In this document: piece by piece, positions 1 to 7,939 of the stretch
Position numbering within the stretch: position 1 is the stretch's first letter
Layout of the letters: each line of letters begins with the position of its first letter
Source of the DNA: Anaerolineae bacterium
GTDB lineage: Bacteria; Chloroflexota; Anaerolineae; Aggregatilineales; Phototrophicaceae
NCBI GenBank assembly: GCA_019912965.1
Contig: JAIOHM010000209.1
Coordinates: forward strand, 29,683 to 93,682
DNA: 64,000 nt
Direction of reading: 5' to 3'
The notes under the pieces: model-generated
What the model saw: the letters and a program-made list of their open reading frames with translations, nothing else
What the model was told of the DNA's origin: nothing
The model's database searches: none
Made by a program: the position numbers and the translations under genes

Positions 1-1494
1 AATCAACAAGAATGGTGTCAAAATCTTTGGATGCGTTTTGCTAATCAGCTAAAGATTTCTATAGTTAAGGCTGATCTGCCACAAAATATTAGTGACTTTC
101 ATACTGCTATTATGGAACTACCAAAACATGTCGACGCGCTTCGGATTCTTATCATTTTTGAAGAAATAGAAACAATAAAACCGTTGAATTTAGAAGACGA
201 CCTTTGGATACAGTTTTTAGTAATGATTCGGTCATTAGACCAAGAGCGCAACTACGCCGGAGCAAAAAAATTAGGCTTCGTATTGGCTGGACACGAGAAT
301 CCTTATATTCTTATGGATACAATGCCAACCGAATGGAAACTTAAGGTTTCACCACTATTAAATACTTTGCAGCCATTTCATCTCGTGGATTTTGATCTTG
401 ATGGCGTTAAACAACATAGCACGTTTTTTGGCACATTCTTAGGAGTAACACTTACTGATGAAGTCGTTGGGCGTATTTTCGCATGGACAAGTGGTCATCC
501 ATATTTGACACAAAAGGTTTTTAGCAATTTATACGAATCAGTTAGTAAACAATTACCGAATATTACCATTGATGGTATTGTAAAAAACATTTTGAATGAT
601 CCAGCTGAACCGCATTTAGCCCAGCATCTAGCCAATAAGATAAAAAGTTTCACTGATAAAAGTAGAACAATTCTTTTAAAGTCGCTTTCACCACAACCAC
701 CGTTCTGGAGCTTAAGTGATGTAGAGCAGCAACGACTTCACACGCTAGGCCTCATAAAGAAAAGAGATCCAAATTACGTCATTATTAGAAATAGTATATA
801 TGCAGCTTTTATCCAAAACTCAATTTCGTTTTCCCGTGAACAGATTACCCCTGCATTAATTTACAAGGGTCTCAATATTCCCTCTATTCATCAACAAGTC
901 CTTAGATTAGTCAGTCAATCAGTAGGCATAGGACTTCTGGCTTGGGTAGTTTTACAAACATTTATTCTTAGGAACAATTTACTATTGCCACTATCCATAT
1001 TATTTTCATATTTAATAATATATTTTATAATATGGTTCAGGTCAATCTTGTCTCAACGCCAATCAATGACGATAAATTTACAGGAGAATAATCCATTTGT
1101 GCCTCGTGTATTCTTGGAATTTGATACGGTTATTCGACCAGACCAAAACTGGACAGTGACTATCAGGGGGACGGAAGAAAACCCATATCAGACCATTGAG
1201 CTTCATGGGCAACCTATGAAGGAGATAAATTGGATAAACTCCTATTGTGAAGTTAATCTAAGCAATCAAAATAGCTTCATTACAGCACGATTAACAAAAC
1301 CCACTAGGTGGCGCTATATTCTGTTACCATGGCCAGATATGTGGGTAATTCCATTAGAAATTCGGTGGCTAGGGCACTTTCTTAAAGCAGAAATATCAGT
1401 TATAGCGGATTCACCAAAGACTATTCCACGCATTCTGATTGGCCCTATAAATTGGTTCGTGACACTGATTGGAAAAAAGCTGGAAGGTACTTAG
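1..1494 (+). CDS. AAA-like domain (AAA_35-type) membrane ATPase, 5' partial
   Basis: The reading frame is open from the first base, so the N-terminus, including any Walker A loop, lies outside the window; the first Met at 31 is probably internal. What is visible fits the C-terminal part of the AAA-like domain (PF14516) seen in cyanobacteria and Chloroflexota: a hydrophobic strand ending in FEE as a Walker-B-like motif (about 40-46 residues after the Met at 31), a following strand ending LAGHEN, and the family-typical SGHPYLTQ motif near residue 155. A winged-helix-like segment follows, then two transmembrane helices (about residues 292-340) and a roughly 140-residue C-terminal domain I do not recognise. 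Codon use is strongly AT-rich compared with genes after 12.3 kb, which fits acquired island DNA. Family assignment is from memory of motifs; function is unknown. Confidence 0.7.
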   Translation, partial: NQQEWCQNLWMRFANQLKISIVKADLPQNISDFHTAIMELPKHVDALRILIIFEEIETIKPLNLEDDLWIQFLVMIRSLDQERNYAGAKKLGFVLAGHENPYILMDTMPTEWKLKVSPLLNTLQPFHLVDFDLDGVKQHSTFFGTFLGVTLTDEVVGRIFAWTSGHPYLTQKVFSNLYESVSKQLPNITIDGIVKNILNDPAEPHLAQHLANKIKSFTDKSRTILLKSLSPQPPFWSLSDVEQQRLHTLGLIKKRDPNYVIIRNSIYAAFIQNSISFSREQITPALIYKGLNIPSIHQQVLRLVSQSVGIGLLAWVVLQTFILRNNLLLPLSILFSYLIIYFIIWFRSILSQRQSMTINLQENNPFVPRVFLEFDTVIRPDQNWTVTIRGTEENPYQTIELHGQPMKEINWINSYCEVNLSNQNSFITARLTKPTRWRYILLPWPDMWVIPLEIRWLGHFLKAEISVIADSPKTIPRILIGPINWFVTLIGKKLEGT

Positions 1495-1563
1495 GAATTG
1501 AATTACTCATTAACTCTAAGCAATAAAGTTGATTTACTTGTCGAACCTTGTCTCCTAGGAACT

Positions 1564-2495
1564 CTACAGATTTTGATTTCGTTCCTGCAAAACATCGGCA
1601 ACGGTGGTGCATCCGGCCTGAATGCCGACCTCTTTGAGAGCGACGAGTACCTAATTGACGGACAGCGCTGCGAGGTCGGGAGGGCGTCCAAGTAAGCGTG
1701 AACGCGAGCTTTGACCGTGCTGCCTTGTCCGCTTTCATGCTGTCCGGCGTGTCCGTTTTGTCCGCTCTGTCTGGTCGGAGCGGACAGTTGGCGGACAGCG
1801 GACACCGCCGCCTTCCCTAACTATCCGCGCACCTCGCCGGACGCTTTTTGCCGTGCTCCATCTGCGGGAAGTCCTGTTGCAGATACCGTCCATACAGGGC
1901 GCGGTAGATGACGGTGAACTCTACCTCCTGCCATGCCTGCTCTTTGGCATCGCTGGTTGTCCGACGCTCCAGCGCCGCGAGGCCATCCCCCGCAACGAGT
2001 GCACCAATGGGGATAATGAATGCCGATAGTAGTGCCATAACCAGCGCCGCCTGAGTCGTTGCGGGTAGATTTCCAAACCCTTCAATGATGGCGGTAAATG
2101 ACAAGTCTTGAAGTTGTGTCACAGCCACCACTGAAGTGAGTGATCCGGCACCGTTCACCAGCATCGCGGTCAGGAACAAAAGAATTTCCAATGCCCACAG
2201 TGTCCAAGTCACGGTTTCTTGTCCAGCCTTCGCCAGTCGTCGTCGGAAAGCTGCATAGAGCAATCCAAACTCAACCCCAATCGGTGCAATCCATCCCCAT
2301 CCAGGTGTGAGCTTGTCAAACACACTGGCAGTATGTGGCGCAGACAACCCATACAATACAAGGGCAACCAACACAATCCAATAAGGTACACTGCCGATCA
2401 GAATGTCTCGCACAGATCGCCGAGGAGCTTCTTCACGCAGCCAACGCTTGCGTTCTTCACGATAGACACTTTCTATATCCAACATCTCGCTCATT
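1564..2495 (-). pseudogene. Decayed copy of four-TM membrane protein (paralogue of 10785-11702)
   Basis: This is a disrupted copy of the 305-residue gene at 10785-11702. The start at 2495 follows GAGG in a region conserved with the intact copy, and the first about 210 codons are colinear with it, including all four predicted membrane helices. After the shared YLQQ motif a frameshift leads to a stop at 1817. In the correct frame the homologous text continues (ARQ, EVRG, LSAP, VHAYLDA, TTVADVLQE), but a Tyr codon has become TAG near 1826, another frameshift follows the YLDA motif, and the Gln of the LSVNQ motif has become TAG near 1650. At least two stops and two frameshifts therefore separate the N-terminal part from the C-terminal helix-turn-helix-like tail. 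The N-terminal part might still make a truncated membrane protein. Confidence 0.8.
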
Positions 2496-2609
2496 ATCGC
2501 CTCCTCATTTCCTCTTGGGATATAATGGATGCGCATGTATGGAGGTAATACAGTTTGTTGACAGCGAATATTCGATGCAGAATCGCAGATTGTGACTACC
2601 CATGCCCTT
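1564..2609. repeat. Long direct repeat, left arm (with 10785-11817)
   Basis: The membrane-protein pseudogene, its upstream region and the 53-bp junction sequence together form a roughly 1-kb repeat of 10785-11817 in the same orientation. Near the start codon the two arms differ by only a few substitutions. The arms bracket about 8-9 kb containing the intact comM and the signalling module, so recombination between them would delete that block. Confidence 0.8.
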
Positions 2610-2638
2610 AGGGTTATTACAATGACGTTAAACGAGCC
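2557..2638 (+). other. Left att-like junction: 53-bp conserved element end plus comM remnant
   Basis: Positions 2557-2609 are identical to 11765-11817. In the right copy this sequence runs directly into the comM codons for Cys-Pro-Cys-Gly. Here the next 29 bases (2610-2638) still match the right-hand comM sequence at 18 positions, including GGTTATTA and ACGAGCC, but the second Cys codon has become TAG. This looks like an old element end followed by a decayed piece of the comM target. No integrase is visible, so att site is an inference. Confidence 0.6.
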
Positions 2639-2800
2639 ATCCTTTTTTCGAGCCTATTGATTTCACCGACATCTCTGGTCAAAAGCTATAAAGCTACCCA
2701 TGATTCTCGGCTACAACACATGGTTAGACTGCGCTGATTTCTGTAATTTCCGCTTTTCAGCATTCCCCAAGAGTTATCCTAAATCAACTCAACTTGGCAG

Positions 2801-2806
2801 TATAAT
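2801..2806 (+). promoter_or_regulatory. Candidate -10 box upstream of comM
   Basis: A TATAAT hexamer lies 41 bases before the comM start. No convincing -35 box stands at 16-18 bases upstream, so this is only a candidate. Confidence 0.3.
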
Positions 2807-2847
2807 TGCTTGATAATGACAGGCTACATTGGCAATGGGGGAAATTC

Positions 2848-4383
2848 ATGCTCTCAGTTGTTCGTGCGTGTGCGCTAGTCGGTTTAGATGGCTGTATTGT
2901 TGAGGTCGAAACTGACTTCAATCCGCGTGCAGGAATCCCTGCATTTACAATTGTTGGTTTACCTGACAACGCGGTAAAAGAAAGCCGGGAACGTGTGCGA
3001 GCTTCTGTAAAGAACAGTGGATTAACTTTTCCCAACAAAGTTTATGTAGTCAATCTCTCACCCGCAGAATTGCCCAAACATGGCCCTGCTTATGATTTGG
3101 CAATTGCAATTGGTGTACTAGCATCAACGGATCAAGTGCCTCTTGATTCATTAGACAAGTCCATATTCATTGGTGAATTATCTCTCGATGGCAGTGTGCG
3201 TCATGTCAAAGGGATAATGCCAATGATTTATACGGCCTATCGAGAAGGATTCGAGCGAGCATATGTTGCAAGCGAGGATGCACCTCAGGCAAGTCTTGTG
3301 GACGGTATTGACATTATTCCAGTCGAAACACTTGGTCAATTAGTTGAACATCTTTATGGCTTAAACCCGATTGACGTATATAAAACGCCGGCAAATACAA
3401 TACAAAGCACGCCGATTAAAGACGATACAGTCGATTTCTCAAGCATTGCAGGGCAGGAAGGTGTGAAACGTGCCTTAGAGATTGCTGCTGGAGGAAACCA
3501 CAATATTAGACTTATTGGCCCACCTGGAACGGGTAAAACTCTACTTGCTCGTGCTGTACCCGGTATTTTGCCGCATATGAGCCTCGAAGAAGCTTTGGAG
3601 GTTACCCGCATCTATTCTGTAGCAGACATGCTGCGAAATGACCACCCGCTCATGCAAGAGCGACCTTTTCGTGCCCCTCATCACACAATTTCTCAGCCTG
3701 GGATGGTGGGTGGAGGAACCATTCCACGACCTGGTGAAATCACCTTAGCTCATCGTGGGGTTCTCTTTCTCGATGAATGCACAGAACACAACTCGCGAAC
3801 ACTCGAAGTTTTAAGGCAACCAATTGAAGATAAAATTGTGACCATCTCAAGGGCAAAAGGTGCTTTGACGTTTCCCGCAAATTTCCTGCTTATTCTAGCC
3901 CACAACCCGTGTCCTTGTGGCTATAGCGGGCATGCCACAAAAACCTGTACCTGCACACCTGCCATGATTAGCCGATACCAAAGCAAGCTTTCCGGGCCGC
4001 TCTTAGACCGAATTGATATTCACATCGAAGTACCGCATGTGGATTACGATAAGCTTTTGGGAAACACAAAAGGAGAAAATTCAGAAACAATACGAACACG
4101 GGTCGAAAAAGCCAGAGAGCGTCAGCGAGATCGCTTTCGAGAGTCATCAGGTCTGTTTGCTAATTCCGACATGAGAGTGGGGGATATTCAGCGGTTTTGT
4201 GTGCTGACGCCAGAGGCGCGGCAGCTACTAGATATTTCGGTGCGGCGAATGCAGTTGAGCGCGCGGGCATATCACCGTCTTCTCAAACTGGCGCGGACGA
4301 TTGCTGATCTTGGAGATTCCGAGAACATTGGTATCCAGCATGTAGCTGAAGCAATACAATATCGTTCGCAACAGTTAACATAA
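2848..4383 (+). CDS. comM: ComM/YifB family Mg-chelatase-like AAA+ ATPase (complete copy)
   Basis: This 511-residue protein has the full family architecture: an N-terminal ChlI-type domain (about 1-170), a Walker A GPPGTGKT motif near residue 230, a Walker-B-like FLDE motif, the Cys-rich NPCPCGYSG...CTC segment, the LLDRIDIH motif and the C-terminal Mg_chelatase_C region. I chose the ATG at 2848, preceded by GGGGGA, over the upstream in-frame ATG at 2806 because homologues start MLSVVRAC-like and are about 510 residues long. ComM is known as a branch-migration helicase that promotes integration of transformed DNA in naturally competent bacteria. The copy is AT-richer than, and clearly divergent from, the comM fragment at 11808-12290, roughly 70 percent identical over the last 190 bases by eye. 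It lies inside the island, 240 bases after an att-like junction, and probably arrived with it. Confidence 0.9.
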   Translation: MLSVVRACALVGLDGCIVEVETDFNPRAGIPAFTIVGLPDNAVKESRERVRASVKNSGLTFPNKVYVVNLSPAELPKHGPAYDLAIAIGVLASTDQVPLDSLDKSIFIGELSLDGSVRHVKGIMPMIYTAYREGFERAYVASEDAPQASLVDGIDIIPVETLGQLVEHLYGLNPIDVYKTPANTIQSTPIKDDTVDFSSIAGQEGVKRALEIAAGGNHNIRLIGPPGTGKTLLARAVPGILPHMSLEEALEVTRIYSVADMLRNDHPLMQERPFRAPHHTISQPGMVGGGTIPRPGEITLAHRGVLFLDECTEHNSRTLEVLRQPIEDKIVTISRAKGALTFPANFLLILAHNPCPCGYSGHATKTCTCTPAMISRYQSKLSGPLLDRIDIHIEVPHVDYDKLLGNTKGENSETIRTRVEKARERQRDRFRESSGLFANSDMRVGDIQRFCVLTPEARQLLDISVRRMQLSARAYHRLLKLARTIADLGDSENIGIQHVAEAIQYRSQQLT

Positions 4384-4998
4384 TTCGATAGAGCACTCAA
4401 ATTACTGGAACTTCTCAGTTAATGTGATCGAAACGTTGCAGTTATCAAGCCGCTCACTCCGTGGGCAAGTTGCCATGTTATACATATTCAAGTCTTCTGA
4501 GATATTTTAGTGCGGTAAGAAAATTGTCGTTAGTTTGCTTGTTTTATTCTCAAAGTGTCTCTAAAAATTATTAATTCATTTGCTCCACTTTGCCTGAAGA
4601 CATACAGGATTGACCACAAACCCTTCATACCCTAAGTATCCACAACATAAATAATGTCATCAGTTTGCAGTTTGCCCGCATATCGCCAGTAGACACAGCC
4701 GTTTCAGGAGTCGGTCAATCTTCACAAATAGTGATGAATATCACTATCACATCTCTATTCTTTTGACTAAAATTGCAATAGTAATTAAATATTTATATTG
4801 CGATTATCTCATAAGGAACCGAAAACAAATCCAACGGATTTATTTGGATGGATATGGGGTGCCCCCAGATTCGCCCGACAAAATCACATGAGACCTAATT
4901 CGGTAGCCAGTCAAAAGTTGTTGCGACAATCAGCGAAAACGTGATGCGAAGATAGTGTATTCAACATCAAGATAACAGAATAATTCCTTCGTCTGATT
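4384..4998. other. Noncoding AT-rich stretch, no gene recognised
   Basis: Between comM and the transposase relic I see no open frame with coding character, no RNA gene and no repeat shared with the rest of the window. Together with the next 390 bases it forms the largest gene-free stretch in the window. Confidence 0.5.
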
Positions 4999-5040
4999 GC
5001 CGAAAATGACCCTGAACGATAAAGGGATTTTCGGCTTTTC
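4999..5040 (+). terminator. Hairpin with 9-bp perfect outer stem and T-rich tail
   Basis: GCCGAAAAT (4999-5007) pairs with ATTTTCGGC (5027-5035). CCCT and AGGG extend the stem past a 2-base bulge, and CTTTTCTTTT-like sequence follows on the plus strand. The nearest plus-strand gene, comM, ends 600 bases upstream. The hairpin also sits just past the stop of the minus-strand transposase-like relic, so it may be part of that insertion sequence. Confidence 0.5.
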
Positions 5041-5055
5041 TTTTGATAGTTGAAG

Positions 5056-5262
5056 TTACACAGATGATGGAAGGCAATACATAGGGTAAGCCGGGTTAAA
5101 GTCAACCGCTGTAGGAATAACATCGAGTTTGCCGTTGAAATCAGCAAGTCGAGTATGCCTCTCATGGTATTCCAAACGCGATTAGGCGCGCAAAGCCAAA
5201 CCGATGTGGTTGTGCCACGCGCCCTCCAAATGAGACTGCCTAGCCTCAATGTTAGAAACTTG
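5056..5262 (-). pseudogene. Relic of a transposase C-terminus (IS4-like)
   Basis: On the minus strand one frame reads SHLEGAWHNHIGLALRA, then a TAG, then SRLEYHERHTRLADFNG and about 25 more residues to a TAA at 5056. The HIGLALRA-x-x-RLE pattern resembles the C-terminal helix of IS4-group transposases as I remember them. The frame is closed upstream by another stop, so only about 65 codons of a broken gene remain. There are no clear terminal inverted repeats apart from the nearby hairpin at 4999-5035. The assignment rests on a short motif and is tentative. Confidence 0.4.
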
Positions 5263-5386
5263 CTAGGCTGCAATCAGAAAGTTGATCTAACTCTGTTAAA
5301 CATTTGCCACCGAGTCCATATATCTGATTCTAGTCCGCTTTATTCAACTGAGTAAGGTGATTACCATAAACAGATGGAGTAATTTC

Positions 5387-7312
5387 ATGGACATGCAACA
5401 ATATTTGCGGTTAGCATCCCCCCTTAACGTTCTAGATGTGCTGGAACTTCCCATTTTGGATAATTTTCTTAACGGGTATAGTTTTGCACTAGGTTCTGGT
5501 ATATGTGTTGTCTATCCTAGTGTACCCAAAATAACCTTGGAAACTCTAGATAGACGAGACGCACGAGATACAGAAGCCTCACGTACTTTCCGCCCGCTTT
5601 GTGCATATTGGCGAGCTGAAAATGGTTGTAACCAAGATCAACACTGTATCGACGCAGATAAATGTGAAGTATTCAAATACATTGACAGAACACAGTCTAA
5701 ACCCAAATTGTACTGCTGCACTCCTCTTGGATTGTGGGATATGACTTTTCCCCTTCGCATTGAATCAAACATCATCGGTGTACTTTTCGGGGGTCAAATT
5801 GTTGTAAATGATACTACAGTCAACTGGAAACAAGAACTTAAGGAATATGATGAGTTTATTGATTGGGCAACTTGTCCAGATGGAAAAACTCATATTGAGC
5901 ACATTAAAACAAAGATCGAGAACCAAAAAATTCCTGAGCATCAGAAAACTAGCCTTAATCATTTCATGTCAGACAAATCCACAGGCTATGAATCTATATC
6001 TGTGGAAGATCTTAAAAAAAGATTTGGGGATTTTTTGAAGTTCGGAAAAATAACCCAAGAACTGCTTGATGAGTTACATAAAGCCCGAAAAACTGCCGCA
6101 GAGCAGCAACTTCTCCGTGATTACGACGAGAAATTGGAAACCCTTGACTTGACAAATTCGGCTTTTTGGTGGGAGGAGTGCGGGCGACTGCTAGATGACC
6201 TGACCGAGCTACCAGGAATTACAGCTGTCCGCCTTTATAGACGCGCACGATCACGGTATGTTTGCGAAGTTCCTGTACGGCAAGGAGCGGAAATTATCAG
6301 ACGCCTTCCAACCCGAGATGTGATTCCAGTATTCCCTGCCGCGCAATTAGTATCGGTAAAGAAAGATATTGCAGCGAATTTCGGATTTAAGCACGATAAC
6401 ATCTGGGGTTACCGATCTCAAACTGGAGCCGGAAGCGAGTCTTGCAGCACATTGGTTATTTTTCAAGGAACGATTCCGGATGAAAGACGGAGGTTCATAG
6501 CAGACCTTTGCAAAGAGGTGTGCATAGCTACCGACTTTGCACTCTTGTTTTTCCGAGAGCGCGATGTTGACAGGCAATACAGGTTGAAAGTTGACCTAAT
6601 AGGACATTCAATCCGAACCCCATTACAGATCCTCCAATTCGATCTGGAACAACTAGCAGAAACCCCTCTTATTGCAGAAACAGCGGAATTACAAAAAAAA
6701 ATATCAAACGGCATGGAGCGAATTCGAGATGCTCGTGAGGATGTCCAGCTGTTATTAGAATCCGACGACCAAGCTGTAGAAGTGTTCAATTTTGTTGATG
6801 TTGTAGCCTACGTTCTCGGGAGCATGGAATCCATTGCCCAAAACCATCCCTGTGTCATCGTCAAACAAGGAACATGGTTAGGAAATATTCTCGTTCGAGG
6901 GAATCGTTATCGCGTACAGCGTGCCTTGACCTGTTTGCTGGACAATGCCATCAAATATTCTTTCTATACTCAACGTCGGGATGGCGGCGGACTTTATGAA
7001 GTTCGAGTGTGGTTTGCCGTAGAAGACGGCTATACCAAGGTTACCATGCGCAACTACGGGATCGGGATACCTGAAGCCAAACTGGCTAACCTCCGAGAAT
7101 ATGGTCTCCGAGGCAATGTGCCAGATAAAAGAAAGAGACGCCTCGGCACAGGACTAGGATTACCCTTCGCCATTGATGTATTTGAGGAATCGGGAGGATG
7201 GATTCACATAACGAGCATACCAGCCATTTCTGCCACTGAAGAGGAAAGAAAAACCTATCTTCGATACATTACCACAGTCGAAGCGGCGATGCCTATATGG
7301 AAGGAAAATTGA
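5387..7312 (+). CDS. PocR-domain sensor histidine kinase
   Basis: The ATG at 5387 has GGAG 8 bases upstream and is preferred to the in-frame GTG at 5357, giving 641 residues. Residues about 15-145 look like a PocR-type ligand-binding domain (PF10114): LCAYW-type motif and a Cys-rich set (C72, C81, C87, C93, C110, C111) that could bind a metal or act as a redox sensor. A helical linker and a GAF-like middle region follow. The kinase core has the H-box GHSIRTPLQ with His407, the N-box with Asn520, NYGIGIP and GTGLGLP. There is no membrane helix, so it should be cytosolic. Three bases separate it from the receiver gene at 7316, its likely partner. The low-GC coding style matches the neighbouring comM and differs from the host-like genes after 12.3 kb. 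Confidence 0.85.
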   Translation: MDMQQYLRLASPLNVLDVLELPILDNFLNGYSFALGSGICVVYPSVPKITLETLDRRDARDTEASRTFRPLCAYWRAENGCNQDQHCIDADKCEVFKYIDRTQSKPKLYCCTPLGLWDMTFPLRIESNIIGVLFGGQIVVNDTTVNWKQELKEYDEFIDWATCPDGKTHIEHIKTKIENQKIPEHQKTSLNHFMSDKSTGYESISVEDLKKRFGDFLKFGKITQELLDELHKARKTAAEQQLLRDYDEKLETLDLTNSAFWWEECGRLLDDLTELPGITAVRLYRRARSRYVCEVPVRQGAEIIRRLPTRDVIPVFPAAQLVSVKKDIAANFGFKHDNIWGYRSQTGAGSESCSTLVIFQGTIPDERRRFIADLCKEVCIATDFALLFFRERDVDRQYRLKVDLIGHSIRTPLQILQFDLEQLAETPLIAETAELQKKISNGMERIRDAREDVQLLLESDDQAVEVFNFVDVVAYVLGSMESIAQNHPCVIVKQGTWLGNILVRGNRYRVQRALTCLLDNAIKYSFYTQRRDGGGLYEVRVWFAVEDGYTKVTMRNYGIGIPEAKLANLREYGLRGNVPDKRKRRLGTGLGLPFAIDVFEESGGWIHITSIPAISATEEERKTYLRYITTVEAAMPIWKEN

Positions 7313-7315
7313 TCC

Positions 7316-7933
7316 ATGTCCATTGAATTACGGCAGATTAAAGATTCACTGAACAATTGTAAGGTGTTGATAGTAGAGGATGATGATCTCTTAGCTAAAC
7401 GAATCAAATCGCTTTTTGAAAAATATACTCATTTAGAACCAACGATTGCCCGGTATATGGGTGCGGCACGCGCAATCGTAACAAAACGAGGCGGGGATTT
7501 TGATCTAGTGATCTTGGATATCATGCTCCCGGCAACGCGTCAGGATTTCGGAGAAATACAAGGCCTAGAAAAAAGACTGAAAGACTTGCGAATGAAATTA
7601 GAGGGCGACTCAGCTTCTCTGGATGAAAGTGCACAGGCAGCCCGCCGCGATGCGAGATATGAACGTGGTGAAGCGCTGAAGCGAATAGAGGAGCTGATTG
7701 ACCGTGAGGGAGGCATCAAACTAATAAATGAATGGCTAAAATATTATCCGGACGAAAATCAGCGTTTTACTGTTCTGTTCCTCACTGCTTTAGGAAACAA
7801 TGAAGTTGTGACGAGAGGTTTGCACCTTGCAGGACAGTTTTCTGATTGGATTGTCAAACCTATACCAAGTGATTTGATTCTTGAAAAATCTGCCAACCTG
7901 ATTGTAAAAAAGTTAGCCGTGCGGGACACATAA
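7316..7933 (+). CDS. Response regulator with a 60-residue insertion in the receiver domain
   Basis: The protein has 205 residues. Receiver landmarks are present: acidic pocket E21-D22-D23, phospho-acceptor D68 in ILDIMLP, T157 in FLTALG and K181 in VKP. The Asp-to-Thr distance is 89 residues instead of the usual about 30. The extra segment (about residues 76-136) is highly charged and predicted by eye to form a coiled coil (EKRLKDLRMKLEG, RDARYERGEALKRIEELIDR). There is no DNA-binding or enzymatic output domain. It is translated between the kinase (5387-7312) and the HD protein (7940-10540) with gaps of 3 and 6 bases, so the three genes form one operon. It may regulate the HD protein by protein contact; this is inference. 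Confidence 0.85.
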   Translation: MSIELRQIKDSLNNCKVLIVEDDDLLAKRIKSLFEKYTHLEPTIARYMGAARAIVTKRGGDFDLVILDIMLPATRQDFGEIQGLEKRLKDLRMKLEGDSASLDESAQAARRDARYERGEALKRIEELIDREGGIKLINEWLKYYPDENQRFTVLFLTALGNNEVVTRGLHLAGQFSDWIVKPIPSDLILEKSANLIVKKLAVRDT

Positions 7934-7939
7934 TTAGCT

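Noticed and set aside
2519..2526. TATAATGG near the left junction as a promoter into comM
   Set aside because: It is 320 bases upstream of comM with no -35 box, and the same sequence precedes a dead comM fragment at the right junction.
2806..2847. Upstream ATG extension of comM
   Set aside because: Adds 14 residues without family similarity; the ATG at 2848 has a better RBS, and the upstream ATG overlaps the candidate -10 box.
4911..5273. 120-codon minus-strand open frame
   Set aside because: The protein-like text is in another frame of the same strand (the transposase relic); this frame is basic and featureless.
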